Positions 41,151-51,058 are shown, counted from the stretch's first letter. The stretch is 64,000 nucleotides of DNA from Pseudomonadota bacterium (GCA_023404095.1 JAEYDD010000075.1:378947-442946), one strand, 5' to 3'. Numbers and translations: made by a program. Notes: generated by a model from the sequence alone, not told the origin.

Positions 41151-42344
41151 ATGGCTGATGCCACGCCGCTCTACGAGACCTATATGCGTGCGCCGCTACG
41201 CTTCGAGCGCGGCGAAGGCGTCTGGCTGATCGCAGAGGACGGGTCGCGCTATCTCGATTTCGCCGCCGGTGTCGCCGTCAACTCGCTTGGTCATGCGCAT
41301 CCCCACCTCGTCGAAAGCCTCAAGGCTCAGGCCGACAAGGTGTGGCATCTGTCGAACCTCTATGAGGTGCCGGGCCAGGAAAAGCTCGGCAAGCGCCTGA
41401 CGGAAGCAACTTTTGCCGACAAGGTCTTCTTCACCAACTCCGGGGCGGAAGCGCTGGAATGTGCGATCAAGACCGCGCGTCGCTACCAGTTCGCCAAGGG
41501 CTATCCCGGAAAATTCCACGTCATCACGTTCGAGGGCGCCTTCCATGGCCGCACGCTGGCGACGATCGCCGCCGGCGGACAGGAAAAGTACCTGGAAGGC
41601 TTCGGGCCGAAGGCGCCGGGCTTCTATCAGGTTCCCTTCGGTGACGTCGGCGCGGTCCGCGAGGCGATCACGGAAGAGACGGCCGCCATCCTGATCGAGC
41701 CGGTGCAGGGCGAGGGTGGCATCCGTGTGGTGCCGAACGAGTTCCTGAAGGAACTGCGCGCGCTTTGCGACGAATACGGCCTGCTGCTGATTTACGACGA
41801 GGTTCAGACCGGCGTCGGGCGCACGGGCAAGCTGTTCGCCTACGAGTGGGCCGGCGTGTCGCCGGATATCATGGCCGTGGCAAAGGGTATCGGTGGCGGA
41901 TTCCCGCTCGGCGCCTGCCTCGCGACGGCCGAGGCCGCCTCGGGCATGGTTGCCGGCACGCACGGTTCCACCTATGGCGGCAATCCGCTCGCCATGGCTG
42001 TCGGCAATGCCGTTCTGGACGTGGTTCTCTCAGAGGGCTTCCTTGAACACGTGCGCGACGTGGCTCTGGTGCTGCGCCAGGGGCTGGCCTCGTTGAAGGA
42101 TCGCTTTCCCGATGTCATCGAGGACATCCGCGGCGAAGGCCTGATGCTTGGCATCAAGGCCAAGATTCCCTCGGCGGACCTTTTGAGAGCGGTGCGTGCC
42201 GAGCATATGCTCCTCGTGCCCGCCGGCGAAAACGTGCTGCGTCTGCTGCCGCCTCTGGTGACTTCCGCCGAGGAAGCGCGCGAGGGGCTTGCGCGGATCG
42301 AGCGGGCGGCGGAAAAATTGAGCGCAGAGAAGAAGAGCGCCTGA
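41151..42344 (+). CDS. argD: acetylornithine aminotransferase
   Basis: 397 aa, class-III PLP aminotransferase. PLP contacts: FTNSGAEALECAIKTAR, LLIYDEVQTGVGRTGKLFAY and the Schiff-base Lys in IMAVAKGIGGGFPLGA. Start ATG 41151 with AAGGAG 12 bases before; a longer upstream frame lacks support. Converts N-acetylglutamate semialdehyde to N-acetylornithine in arginine synthesis. argF follows after 38 bases, so they form an operon. Confidence 0.95.
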   Translation: MADATPLYETYMRAPLRFERGEGVWLIAEDGSRYLDFAAGVAVNSLGHAHPHLVESLKAQADKVWHLSNLYEVPGQEKLGKRLTEATFADKVFFTNSGAEALECAIKTARRYQFAKGYPGKFHVITFEGAFHGRTLATIAAGGQEKYLEGFGPKAPGFYQVPFGDVGAVREAITEETAAILIEPVQGEGGIRVVPNEFLKELRALCDEYGLLLIYDEVQTGVGRTGKLFAYEWAGVSPDIMAVAKGIGGGFPLGACLATAEAASGMVAGTHGSTYGGNPLAMAVGNAVLDVVLSEGFLEHVRDVALVLRQGLASLKDRFPDVIEDIRGEGLMLGIKAKIPSADLLRAVRAEHMLLVPAGENVLRLLPPLVTSAEEAREGLARIERAAEKLSAEKKSA

Positions 42345-42382
42345 GGTCGAGACCCGGGGCAGAACAGCAGGACTGACGTAGA

Positions 42383-43300
42383 ATGGCAGGCACCAGACAT
42401 TTCCTCGACCTCTCCGCCATGACGGCAGAGAACCTTCGCGTGATCATGGATGACGCCAAGACCCGCAAGGTGGCGACGAAGGCGGGAACGGCGGACAAGC
42501 CGCTGGCCGGCAAGATGCTGGCGATGATCTTCGAGAAGCCCTCGACGCGAACCCGCGTTTCCTTCGATGTCGGCATGCGCCAGCTGGGTGGCGAAACGCT
42601 GTTTCTGTCCGGCACCGAGATGCAGCTCGGCCGCGCTGAGACGATCGGCGACACCGCCAAGGTGCTGTCGCGCTATGTCGATGCGATCATGATCCGGACC
42701 ACCGATCATGCCCGCCTGCTGGAAATGGCAGAACACGCCACCGTTCCGGTCATCAACGCCCTGACGGATCTGACCCATCCCTGCCAGATCATGGCCGACA
42801 TCATGACGTTCGAGGAGCATCGCGGGCCGGTCAAGGGCCGCACCATCGCGTGGACGGGCGACGGCAACAACGTGCTTCACTCCTTCGTCGAAGGTGCGGC
42901 CCGGTTCGGCTATCGCATGAACATGGCGGTACCGCTCGGCTCGGAGCCGGAAGACAAAATCCTCAACTGGGCGCGCAACAATGGCGGCGACATCCGGCTC
43001 TGCCACGATGCCGACCAGGCGGTCGCCGGTGCCGACTGCGTCGTCACCGATTGCTGGGTGTCGATGAACCAGGAACACCGGGCCCGCGGCCACAACGTCT
43101 TCCAGCCCTATCAGGTCAACGAGGCGTTGATGAGCAAGGCCGACAAGGATGCGCTCTTCATGCATTGCCTGCCCGCCCATCGCGGCGAAGAGGTGACGGA
43201 TGAGGTGATCGACGGGCCGCAGTCAGTGGTGTTCGACGAGGCCGAAAACCGGCTGCATGCCCAGAAGTCCATCCTGGCGTGGTGCTTGAACGCGATCTGA
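42383..43300 (+). CDS. argF: ornithine carbamoyltransferase
   Basis: 305 aa. Carbamoyl-phosphate site FEKPSTRTRVSFDVGMRQLG, ornithine-binding loop DCVVTDCWVSM, and FMHCLPAHRGEEVTDEV. Full length and intact. Makes citrulline from ornithine. Second gene of the arginine operon. Confidence 0.97.
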   Translation: MAGTRHFLDLSAMTAENLRVIMDDAKTRKVATKAGTADKPLAGKMLAMIFEKPSTRTRVSFDVGMRQLGGETLFLSGTEMQLGRAETIGDTAKVLSRYVDAIMIRTTDHARLLEMAEHATVPVINALTDLTHPCQIMADIMTFEEHRGPVKGRTIAWTGDGNNVLHSFVEGAARFGYRMNMAVPLGSEPEDKILNWARNNGGDIRLCHDADQAVAGADCVVTDCWVSMNQEHRARGHNVFQPYQVNEALMSKADKDALFMHCLPAHRGEEVTDEVIDGPQSVVFDEAENRLHAQKSILAWCLNAI

Positions 43301-43506
43301 GGCCTCTCGGCGCTATTGAAATCCGCAGGCTGGGCCACGATGTATGGCGCAACCCGATGTCGCCGCGGTGCCTTGCTGGCATCGCGCCGCAGGATGTGAA
43401 AACATACCGGCGGTCATGGCGCAGAATCACTGATGAACGCACCCGTCCCTGGCAGATGTGAAAAGCATCCCGCCCGGGCCGGTCTATGGCGTCGAAGGAG
43501 CGAATG

Positions 43507-44496
43507 ATGGCTCAGCCAGCCCCCACACTCGGCGAACTCGATTTTGCCGGCGACGATCACGTCGTGCCGTTTCAGGTCGAAGGCCTTGACGTGCGCGGCC
43601 GCGCGGTCCAGCTAGGTCCGCTGCTCGATACCATTCTGGAGCGGCACGATTATCCCGAAGCGGTGGCGCGTCTTCTGGCCGAGGCCATCGTGCTGACCGT
43701 CCTGCTCGGCACGTCGCTGAAGTTCGAGGGCAAGCTGATCCTCCAGACGAAGGGCGATGGTCCTGTCGATCTTCTGGTCGCCGATTTCTCCAGTCCCGAG
43801 AATGTCCGCGCCTATGCCCGCTATGACGCCGATGCGCTGGAGCAGGCGATCGCTGATGGCAGAGGCGCGCCGCACGAGCTTCTCGGCAAGGGCGTGCTTG
43901 CGTTCACGATCGACCAGGGCGCCCACACGCAGCGCTACCAGGGCATCGTGGCGCTCGACGGCCATACGCTTGAGGAGATTGCCGGCGTTTATTTCCGTCA
44001 GTCGGAGCAGATACCGACGCGCGTCCGCCTGGGCGTTGCCGAGCTCTACGACCGCGACGCCGACGGTAAGACGCGTCATCGCTGGCGCGCCGGCGGCGTT
44101 GTTGCCCAGTTCCTGCCGGAAGCGCCGGATCGGATGCGGCAGGCGGATCTGCCGGGTGGCGACGGCGAGGAGGCCGGACACCAGATCACTGAAGACGACA
44201 AGTGGATGGAAGCCCGCACCCTGGTCGAGACGATCGACACGGACGAACTGACCGATCCCAACGTCGGCACCGAGCGTCTGCTGTTCCGGCTGTTCCACGA
44301 GCAGGGGGTGCGCGTCTATCCCCCGCAGAAGGTCCTCGATCGCTGCTCGTGCTCGCGTGACAAGCTGAAGGCCGTGATATCGGGGCTTTCCGCAGACGAG
44401 ATCGAGCACACCGCGACCGACGGGCATATCGAGGCGACGTGCGAGTTCTGCTCGACGACCTATCGTTTCGATGTTGCGGAAGTGTCGCCGGCGTAA
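43507..44496 (+). CDS. hslO: redox chaperone Hsp33
   Basis: 329 aa from ATG 43507 (AAGGAG six bases upstream; ATG 43504 also possible). N-terminal domain FQVEGLDVRGRAVQLGPLLD and the C-terminal zinc motif with DRCSCSRDKL and CEFCSTTYRF (CxC then CxxC). Oxidation of these Cys releases zinc and turns on the holdase. About 200 bases after argF, which is often its neighbour in rhizobia. Confidence 0.96.
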   Translation: MAQPAPTLGELDFAGDDHVVPFQVEGLDVRGRAVQLGPLLDTILERHDYPEAVARLLAEAIVLTVLLGTSLKFEGKLILQTKGDGPVDLLVADFSSPENVRAYARYDADALEQAIADGRGAPHELLGKGVLAFTIDQGAHTQRYQGIVALDGHTLEEIAGVYFRQSEQIPTRVRLGVAELYDRDADGKTRHRWRAGGVVAQFLPEAPDRMRQADLPGGDGEEAGHQITEDDKWMEARTLVETIDTDELTDPNVGTERLLFRLFHEQGVRVYPPQKVLDRCSCSRDKLKAVISGLSADEIEHTATDGHIEATCEFCSTTYRFDVAEVSPA

Positions 44497-44545
44497 CGGC
44501 GCGCACTCTGTCGATGACCCTGTCGCCCGCCTCCGGCGGGCGATT

Positions 44546-44938
44546 TCAGTTCAGTGTTCTCGCCTGGCCGGGCGTGTCGAGCGAGAAGGCCGGAATGGCC
44601 ACGTTGAACGTCTCGCCGGATGGCGTTTCCATCTGGTAGTGTCCGAACATCATGCCGGATGGCGTGTCCAGCGGGCAGCCGGACGAATACTCGTAGGTGT
44701 CGCCCGGTTCGAGCACGGGCTGCTCTCCAACCACACCCGGTCCGCTGACCTCGTCGACGATGCCGTTCTGGTCTGTGATATGCCAGTAGCGCGTCACGAG
44801 CTTGACCGTCACGTCGGAACGGTTGGCAATGACCACCCTGTAGCCCCACACATAGCGGCTGTCGTCCGGATCGGATTGCTCCTCCAGGAAGTAGGGCTCC
44901 ACCGTCACCTCGATGTCGCGGGTCAGGGCTCTGTACAT
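44546..44938 (-). CDS. apaG: ApaG-family protein
   Basis: 130 aa, immunoglobulin-like fold: YVWGYRVVIANRSDVTVKLV, RYWHITDQNGIVDEVSGPGV and GCPLDTPSGMMFGHYQMETP are typical. Once named Co2+/Mg2+ efflux protein; true role unclear. Convergent with hslO. Confidence 0.95.
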   Translation of the reverse strand: MYRALTRDIEVTVEPYFLEEQSDPDDSRYVWGYRVVIANRSDVTVKLVTRYWHITDQNGIVDEVSGPGVVGEQPVLEPGDTYEYSSGCPLDTPSGMMFGHYQMETPSGETFNVAIPAFSLDTPGQARTLN

Positions 44939-45158
44939 TCCAACGCCTTGGCTCGAACGCGTTATTGTTATGGCGCGGTGCCCTCGCAGGCGACCGCCAC
45001 CGGGCCGATGTGCAAGCCGTACATGCGCGCCCGCTTATTCGTTGCCACGTCTGACGCGGCCGGATCAAGTTAATTTACTGAAATAACGTTGCCGGCAGCG
45101 TCCGGCACAAAGATCGTCGCGCACCGCCGGAGCAATGCGCGACCAGACACGCGAGCGA

Positions 45159-46343
45159 TTACGCCTTCACCCGGTCCAGCGCCTGGGCGAAGTCGGCCAG
45201 AAGGTCGTCGCCGTCCTCAATGCCGGCCGAGAAGCGGATGGTGCCCGGCGAAATGCCGAGTTCGGCACGGGCCTCGTCGGTCAGGTTCTTGTGCGTCGTT
45301 GTGCCCGGATGCGTGATCAGGCTCTTGGCGTCGCCGAGATTGTTGGAAATCTCGACGATCTCCAGCGAGTTCTGGAGGGCAAAGGCCGCTTCCTTGCCGC
45401 CCTTCAGGTGGACGCAGACGAGGGTCGAGCCGCCAGACATCTGCTTGGCCACGATATCGGCTTGCGGATGGTCCTTGCGGCCCGGATAGATGACGCGCTC
45501 CACTTTCGGGTGGCTGGCCAGGAAATCGGCCACGCGCGCGGCGTTCTCTGTCTGCTGTCTGACGCGCAGCGGCAGCGTCTCGATGCCCTTCAGGAGCGTC
45601 CAGGCGTTGAACGGAGACATCGCCGGTCCGGTGTGGCGGAAGTAGTCCTGCAGGCTCTCCTCGATCCACTGCTTGTCCGAAAGCACGATGCCGCCGAGGC
45701 AGCGGCCCTGGCCGTCGATGTGCTTGGTGGCGGAGTAGACGACGACATGCGCGCCGAGCTCCAGCGGCTTCTGGAACATCGGCGTGGCAAAGACATTGTC
45801 GACAACCACCTTGGCACCGATCTGGTTGGCAAGCTTGGCGACGCCGGCGATGTCGACCACTTCGAGCGTCGGATTGGTCGGGCTTTCGAGGAAGAAGACT
45901 TTGGTGTTCTTCTGGATCGCCCCTTCCCAGTTCGCCAGGTCCCGCCCATCGACCAGCGTGCATTCCACACCGTATTTCGGCGCCAGCGTCTCAACGATAT
46001 AGCGGCAGGATCCAAACAGCGCGCGCGCGGCGACGATGTGGTCGCCGGCCTTCACCTGGCAGAGGATGGCGGCGGCGACAGCGGCCATGCCCGACGCCAT
46101 CGCCCGGCCTTCCTCGGCACCTTCCAGAAGACACATGCGGCGTTCGAACATGTCGTTGGTCGGGCTGCCGTAGCGGGCATAGATAAAGCCGTCCGTCTCG
46201 CCCTTGAAGCGTGCCTCGGCAGCTTCCGAACTCTCGTAGACGAACCCCTGCGTCAGGAAGATCGCCTCGGAGGTTTCAGCGTGCTGCGAACGGGTAGTGC
46301 CGCCGTGGACGAGTTGGGTTGCCGGGCGCCAGGACTTGCTCAT
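45159..46343 (-). CDS. metZ: O-succinylhomoserine sulfhydrylase
   Basis: 394 aa, Cys/Met PLP family. RYGSPTNDMFERRMCLLEGA at the N-terminal third, then VVYSATKHIDGQGRCLGGIV with the Schiff-base Lys, and SNNLGDAKSLITHPGTTTHK near the C-terminus. Starts ATG 46343. Uses O-succinylhomoserine and sulfide to make homocysteine for methionine. A SAM-II riboswitch and terminator lie directly upstream, so it is shut off by SAM. Confidence 0.96.
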   Translation of the reverse strand: MSKSWRPATQLVHGGTTRSQHAETSEAIFLTQGFVYESSEAAEARFKGETDGFIYARYGSPTNDMFERRMCLLEGAEEGRAMASGMAAVAAAILCQVKAGDHIVAARALFGSCRYIVETLAPKYGVECTLVDGRDLANWEGAIQKNTKVFFLESPTNPTLEVVDIAGVAKLANQIGAKVVVDNVFATPMFQKPLELGAHVVVYSATKHIDGQGRCLGGIVLSDKQWIEESLQDYFRHTGPAMSPFNAWTLLKGIETLPLRVRQQTENAARVADFLASHPKVERVIYPGRKDHPQADIVAKQMSGGSTLVCVHLKGGKEAAFALQNSLEIVEISNNLGDAKSLITHPGTTTHKNLTDEARAELGISPGTIRFSAGIEDGDDLLADFAQALDRVKA

Positions 46344-46363
46344 GGGATCATCGCTTTCCAAAC

Positions 46364-46392
46364 AAAAAAACCGGCCGCAATGCAGGCCGGTT
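46364..46392 (-). terminator. leader terminator of metZ
   Basis: On the minus strand AACCGGCC, eight-base loop, GGCCGGTT, then a seven-T run. It lies between the riboswitch and the metZ start, so it is a regulated terminator in the leader. Confidence 0.88.
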
Positions 46393-46401
46393 CTACGCCC
46401 G

Positions 46402-46456
46402 GCCTTTTTAGCTACTTGTTTAACGTGGCTGCAAGCCGACCGGCCAAATCACCACG
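46402..46456 (-). ncRNA. SAM-II riboswitch
   Basis: Minus-strand order: CGTGGTGATTTGGCCGGTCG, then GCTTGCAGCCACG, then TTAAACAAGTAGCTAAAAAG. The P1 pairs CGTGG with CCACG; UGAUUU, GCUUGCA and the 3' UAGCUAAAAAGG are the SAM-II consensus, in which the last part forms the pseudoknot around SAM. It is in the usual place, just before a methionine-synthesis gene. The distance to the leader terminator suggests SAM-dependent termination, although known SAM-II often act on translation. Confidence 0.93.
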
Positions 46457-46538
46457 GGATATCCGGTCCATACTGCCTGGAGGCGCTTGCGTCAATTGCC
46501 TGCATTTGGTTTTGTCGGCCAGCTTTAAGGATGGTGTC

Positions 46539-47633
46539 ATGGCAAACGCAACGGGAATTCTGGCGGACCGCGCCATCGCCGAACTGTTCGAGGGCGGGAA
46601 ACTGGCGAGCGAGGCGAAGCTGGACCAGGATCAGATCCAGCCGGCCAGCCTCGATCTCAGGCTCGGCTCGAAGGCGTTTCGCGTTCGCGCGAGTTTTCTG
46701 CCCGGACCTGCGCATCTGGTTTCCGACAAGCTTGACCGTCTGAAGCTGCATGTCATCGACCTCTCCGAGGGTGCCGTGCTGGAGACGGGCTGCGTCTATA
46801 TCGTGCCCTTGATGGAAAGACTTGACCTGCCCGCGGAGCTTTCAGCCTCCACCAATCCGAAGAGTTCCACTGGCCGCCTCGACATCTTCACGCGGGTCAT
46901 CACCGACCGCGCCCAGGAGTTCGACAAGATCCCGGCCGGCTACAGCGGACCGCTCTATCTGGAAATCTCGCCGCGAACCTTCCCGATCGTCGTCCGCCGC
47001 GGATCGCGCCTGTCGCAGATCCGTTTCCGCCGCGGCAACGCGCTGCTTTCGGACGCCGAGCTTCTGGCCTTGCACAAGAGCGACACGCTGGTGGCGAGCG
47101 AGACGCCGAACGTCTCCGGCGGCGGCATCGCGCTGTCGATCGACTTGAAGGGAACCGGCCCCGACGGACTGGTCGGCTATCGCGGCAAGCATCACACGGC
47201 CGTCGTCGACGTGGACAAGAAGAACCAGCACGATGTCTTCGATTTCTGGGAGCCGCTGTTCAGCCGCGGCCGCAACGAACTGATCCTCGACCCCGACGAG
47301 TTCTATATCCTCGTCTCCCGCGAGGCCGTCCACGTGCCCCCCCTCTATGCCGCCGAGATGACGCCGTTCGATCCGCTGGTGGGTGAATTCCGCGTCCATT
47401 ATGCCGGCTTCTTCGACCCCGGCTTCGGCCACGCGGCCGCGGGCGGCTCCGGCAGCCGCGCGGTTCTGGAAGTCCGCAGCCATGAAGTGCCCTTCATCCT
47501 GGATCACGCCCAGATCGTCGGCCGCCTCGTCTACGAGCGCATGCTGGAACTCCCCGAAAGCCTCTACGGCGCCGGACTCGGCTCCAACTACCAGGCACAA
47601 GGGTTGAAACTGTCCAAGCATTTTCGGTCCTAG
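46539..47633 (+). CDS. dcd: dCTP deaminase
   Basis: 364 aa, the long two-domain rhizobial form, about twice the E. coli length. Repeat one: LDQDQIQPASLDLRLGSKAF and SASTNPKSSTGRLDIFTRVI; repeat two: EFYILVSREAVHVPPLYAAE and FDPGFGH. dUTPase-like trimer fold. Converts dCTP to dUTP for thymidylate synthesis. Start ATG 46539 with AAGGA upstream; the longer open frame through metZ is antisense. Confidence 0.93.
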   Translation: MANATGILADRAIAELFEGGKLASEAKLDQDQIQPASLDLRLGSKAFRVRASFLPGPAHLVSDKLDRLKLHVIDLSEGAVLETGCVYIVPLMERLDLPAELSASTNPKSSTGRLDIFTRVITDRAQEFDKIPAGYSGPLYLEISPRTFPIVVRRGSRLSQIRFRRGNALLSDAELLALHKSDTLVASETPNVSGGGIALSIDLKGTGPDGLVGYRGKHHTAVVDVDKKNQHDVFDFWEPLFSRGRNELILDPDEFYILVSREAVHVPPLYAAEMTPFDPLVGEFRVHYAGFFDPGFGHAAAGGSGSRAVLEVRSHEVPFILDHAQIVGRLVYERMLELPESLYGAGLGSNYQAQGLKLSKHFRS

Positions 47634-47741
47634 AGGCGGGCAGAGCACGTTCTCATGAGAGTTGCGCCTTCGTTGGCGATGGGTGACCTGCGCGATCGGT
47701 AGTGCCTGCGCGGCGAACCTCCATTTCGAGGTCCGGGTTGT

Positions 47742-48434
47742 ATGGAAACTTCGCTCTATCTGCCTGTGAAAGGCTTCCTCGAAAAGGCGGGCTACGCCGT
47801 CAAGGGCGAAATCGGCGGCTGCGATATCGTCGGTCTCAGTGGCGGCGACCCGCCTGTCGTGGTGATCTGCGAGTTGAAATTGACCTTCAATCTGGAGCTT
47901 GTGCTGCAGGCTGTCGACCGGGCGGCCATTGCGGACGAAGTCTGGATCGCCGCCAGGATTTCGCCCAATGGCAGGGGAAGGGAGGCCGATAAGCGCTACC
48001 GCGACCTTTGTCGCCGGCTCGGGATCGGCATGATCGGCGTTTCCGACGCGGGCGATGTCAGCGTGATCGTCGGTTCCGTTTCGCCCATGCCGCGGACCAA
48101 TCCGAAGCGGCGGTCGAGGCTGATGCGGGAACACCGGACTAGGCGTGGCGATCCCTCGCTCGGCGGCAGCACGCGCGCGCCGGTCATGACGGCCTATCGT
48201 CAACAGGCGCTTGGATGCGCTGCGGCCCTGGCTGCAGGACCTTCGCGTGTGCGCGATGTAAGGGCGGGCATACCGGAGGCGGGAAAGATCCTCCTTTCGA
48301 ACGTCTACGGCTGGTTCGAGCGGATCGAGAGAGGCGTGTACGGATTGACCGATGCCGGGCACGATGCGCTTCGGCGATGGCCGCAGCGGGATATGGTCCA
48401 GGGCGATTGTCCTGCCGGTTCTTGCGAGACATAG
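47742..48434 (+). CDS. DUF2161 PD-(D/E)xK-type protein
   Basis: 230 aa. LYLPVKGFLEKAGYAVKGEI, then GGCDIVGLSGGDPPVVVICE LK: the D...ExK pattern of restriction-like nucleases (D at about 28, ExK near 44-46). C-terminal part is a winged helix. Conserved in rhizobia as DUF2161; function unknown. Stand-alone. Confidence 0.85.
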   Translation: METSLYLPVKGFLEKAGYAVKGEIGGCDIVGLSGGDPPVVVICELKLTFNLELVLQAVDRAAIADEVWIAARISPNGRGREADKRYRDLCRRLGIGMIGVSDAGDVSVIVGSVSPMPRTNPKRRSRLMREHRTRRGDPSLGGSTRAPVMTAYRQQALGCAAALAAGPSRVRDVRAGIPEAGKILLSNVYGWFERIERGVYGLTDAGHDALRRWPQRDMVQGDCPAGSCET

Positions 48435-48698
48435 GCGATTCCCGTTTCTGCTCTGCACGTATGACGGAAATCGAGTTGTATGAGGCGTTTGGTCTGCTGT
48501 TCGGCAGGCGCAAGATCCCTCATTGCGTCCTGCCGAAGATCGCTCCCTCCCGCTTCGCGTCTCCGAATATTGTACCGCTGCGCAACCCTTGCGCGTTTCC
48601 GCTACCCCCGGGTTTGCGACCATGCGGGTTTCCCTTTACTTCTGCACGTGCCACTTTTCGAACACTGCCCTCTTTACAAGTGACAAAGGACCCTCGCC

Positions 48699-49904
48699 GT
48701 GTCGGACAATCCCAAGGAAGGCCTTGATCGCCGTAAGTTCATGCTGACCTCGCTCGCCTCGGCAGGAGCCTCGGCGGTTCTAGCCGCAAGCGCAGGCGCG
48801 GCGAATGCGCAGGACACGGCCACCTCCTCCGGTGATGCGGCATCAGGAACATCGAAGGGGACGGTCTATACGGGTGATGTGATCGACGGAAAGAAGGTCG
48901 TCAGCGCGCTCGACGTCAACGACCTGGCGCCGGGGCAGAGGCACTATTTATACTTCCAGGGCGTCGAGATGCCGTCCGGACAGCATTGGCATGTCTCCGT
49001 GACGGTCGCGCGGGGAGCGAAGCCGGGCAAGCGCGCCGTTCTGGTCAGCGGTGTGCATGGCGACGAAATGAGCTCGATACATACTGTTCAGACCGTGATG
49101 AACCAGCTCGACCCGGCGCAGATGTCGGGCACGGTGATGGCGGTCACGGATGTCTCTCGTCCAGCCGTGGAAAGCATGCAGCGCAGATGGCCCAATCAGG
49201 GCAGGGGCATCGATCTGATCGATATGAACCGGGAGTGGCCCGGAAACGAGAACGGCGCCACAGCCCCCAGCCGGCACGCCGGTCTCCTGTTCAACCGGCT
49301 GCTGCGGCCGAACGCAGACTTCGCAATCGACTTCCACACGGGGACAACCGGCTTCGAGGTCACCGCGTTCAACATTGGCGGCATGGATGTGCCCGAGGTG
49401 AAGGCGATGGTGGAGCTCTATCCCGTCGGCCAGATCTTCGACAACCACGTCTATCCCGGCGTGCTCCACAACGCCTTCATGGACGTCGGCATCCCGTCCT
49501 TCACGCCCGAGATCGGTGCCGCGCGCGTCCTGGATCTCGAGATGGTCTCGCTGTTCGTGGAGGGCACGATGAACGTCCTCAAGCATCAAGGCATCGTTTC
49601 AGGCCCGATGGGACGCACGGGCAAGGATGTGAATGTCTTTGTCGGCAACAGTGCGTTCCCGATCCTTGCCACCACAGGCGGCCTCGTCGAACACCTCGTC
49701 AAGCTGAACGACAAGATCGACGTCGGACAGAAGGTGGCCGTTCAGCGCAACGGCTTTGGCGAGGTGGTTGCGGAATATGTGAGCGATGTTGCCGGTGAGG
49801 TGACGGGTCAGCGAAGCGATGCCATGGCAGAGCCGGGAAACCCGTTGGTGTTCATCCTCTTCAACAGGCCTGCGCCGGACGGCGTCGGGGCCTATCCCGA
49901 ATAG
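48699..49904 (+). CDS. Tat-exported desuccinylase/aspartoacylase-like enzyme
   Basis: 401 aa. GTG 48699 has AAAGGA eight bases before. Twin-Arg signal: LDRRKFMLTSLASAGASAVL, cut near AANA. The mature part is the M14/AstE-AspA family: Zn ligands in VSGVHGDEMSS (HxxE) and DFHTGTTG, plus DLIDMNREWPGN. Probably a periplasmic zinc amidohydrolase; substrate unknown. Confidence 0.88.
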   Translation: MSDNPKEGLDRRKFMLTSLASAGASAVLAASAGAANAQDTATSSGDAASGTSKGTVYTGDVIDGKKVVSALDVNDLAPGQRHYLYFQGVEMPSGQHWHVSVTVARGAKPGKRAVLVSGVHGDEMSSIHTVQTVMNQLDPAQMSGTVMAVTDVSRPAVESMQRRWPNQGRGIDLIDMNREWPGNENGATAPSRHAGLLFNRLLRPNADFAIDFHTGTTGFEVTAFNIGGMDVPEVKAMVELYPVGQIFDNHVYPGVLHNAFMDVGIPSFTPEIGAARVLDLEMVSLFVEGTMNVLKHQGIVSGPMGRTGKDVNVFVGNSAFPILATTGGLVEHLVKLNDKIDVGQKVAVQRNGFGEVVAEYVSDVAGEVTGQRSDAMAEPGNPLVFILFNRPAPDGVGAYPE

Positions 49905-49996
49905 GGTGCCGGCAGACTGGCGAGGCCGCATTTCACCGCTGTGAAGCACCGTTTGGCGGTGATATGTCAGATGCGCTGAGGCCTACGCCATTACAG

Positions 49997-51058
49997 TCAA
50001 AGAAACATCCGAGTGCAGGCGGGTGGAAGATTGTCAGCCGCTAAAAATTGCGTTTTCAAGATCGAATTCGGGTCAATGGTGTCGAACAGACCGCGTGTGA
50101 TCTCAACCGATACATGTACAGGCAAGCGAAGTGCCACGATATCACGTAAGGTGGGCGCGATCAGTTGGCGGTGTTCTTCGAGATACGCGTTGCAACGACG
50201 CGCCAGCCCTCTCATGCCCCGGTCGACGAACCACTCCGCAGGGCGCTCCGAGCGCGGCAGGGAGTTGATCGCCCGAATCGCCCGCAGGCGGGCAAAGACG
50301 TGACGCTCGTACGAGAATTCGCCGCGCGAGATCGAGTTTTCGGTGAGGACGCGCTCATAAGGTGCATCTAGTGCGGCGGCGTCGACAACCGGCTCCGGGT
50401 CGAAGCGCGACAGCAGATCGGTCCAGAAAACCACATCCTCATGCCCGGTGAAATGCTCCGGGAACGCAGCCGCTTTCGCCATATAGTGCGGCACGCCCTT
50501 CAGGACGGTCATTGTCAATGGCCAGGTTGCCGACTTGATCTGCACCATCTCCTGGAGCGATGAGATCCCCTCTGCTCTTTTCAGGATGGCGGATACCCGC
50601 TCCACGATCGCCCCTGTGCAGTCGTGTTCCTCGATGCCGGATATTGCCAGGCGGCCGAAGCCGCACCCCGCGTGCATCCGTGCCAGATAGTGGGGATTGA
50701 GTGTGTCGTCATCGTCGATGAAGGTGACATAGCGGCGTGTCGCTCGCGCAATGCCGAGGTTGCGTGCCGCGCCGACCCCCGCCCGCGGCGCCACCACGAG
50801 CTGGATAGCGCATGGAATGTCATGCTGGGCGGCCGAGAACCAGGATTGCCACGGCGCGTCGTCTGTCCCGTTCACGACGATGAGGAGTTCCACCAGCGCC
50901 GCGTCGATCGTCTGCCGCGCGATGGTGCTAAGCATTGACGCGGCAAGGTCGGGATGGCGATTGGTGGCCAGGATGACCGATAGGCCATCCGCTCGTTCAA
51001 AATGCTGCTGCTGCAGGTTCTCCCCTGTGTTCGGCGAGGGCTGCGTTTCCACCGTCAT
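49997..51058 (-). CDS. GT2 family glycosyltransferase
   Basis: 353 aa from ATG 51058. N-terminal GT-A fold: DGLSVILATNRHPDLAASML, VELLIVVNGTD and the motif YVTFIDDDDTLNPHYLARMH with the catalytic DDD. It overlaps the upstream coiled-coil gene by four bases. Adds a sugar to a surface glycan, acceptor unknown. Confidence 0.88.
   Translation of the reverse strand: MTVETQPSPNTGENLQQQHFERADGLSVILATNRHPDLAASMLSTIARQTIDAALVELLIVVNGTDDAPWQSWFSAAQHDIPCAIQLVVAPRAGVGAARNLGIARATRRYVTFIDDDDTLNPHYLARMHAGCGFGRLAISGIEEHDCTGAIVERVSAILKRAEGISSLQEMVQIKSATWPLTMTVLKGVPHYMAKAAAFPEHFTGHEDVVFWTDLLSRFDPEPVVDAAALDAPYERVLTENSISRGEFSYERHVFARLRAIRAINSLPRSERPAEWFVDRGMRGLARRCNAYLEEHRQLIAPTLRDIVALRLPVHVSVEITRGLFDTIDPNSILKTQFLAADNLPPACTRMFL

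Noticed and set aside
45135..46538. Upstream in-frame extension of dcd on the plus strand
   Set aside because: It is antisense to metZ and its riboswitch; dcd starts at 46539 with a ribosome site.
46842..48623. 593-codon minus-strand open frame across dcd and the DUF2161 gene
   Set aside because: Both plus-strand genes are supported by family motifs; the long antisense frame has low-complexity composition.
48462..48727. Open frame between the DUF2161 and desuccinylase-like genes
   Set aside because: No ribosome site or recognisable fold, Pro/Arg-rich shadow-like composition, and it overlaps the start of the Tat-signal gene.
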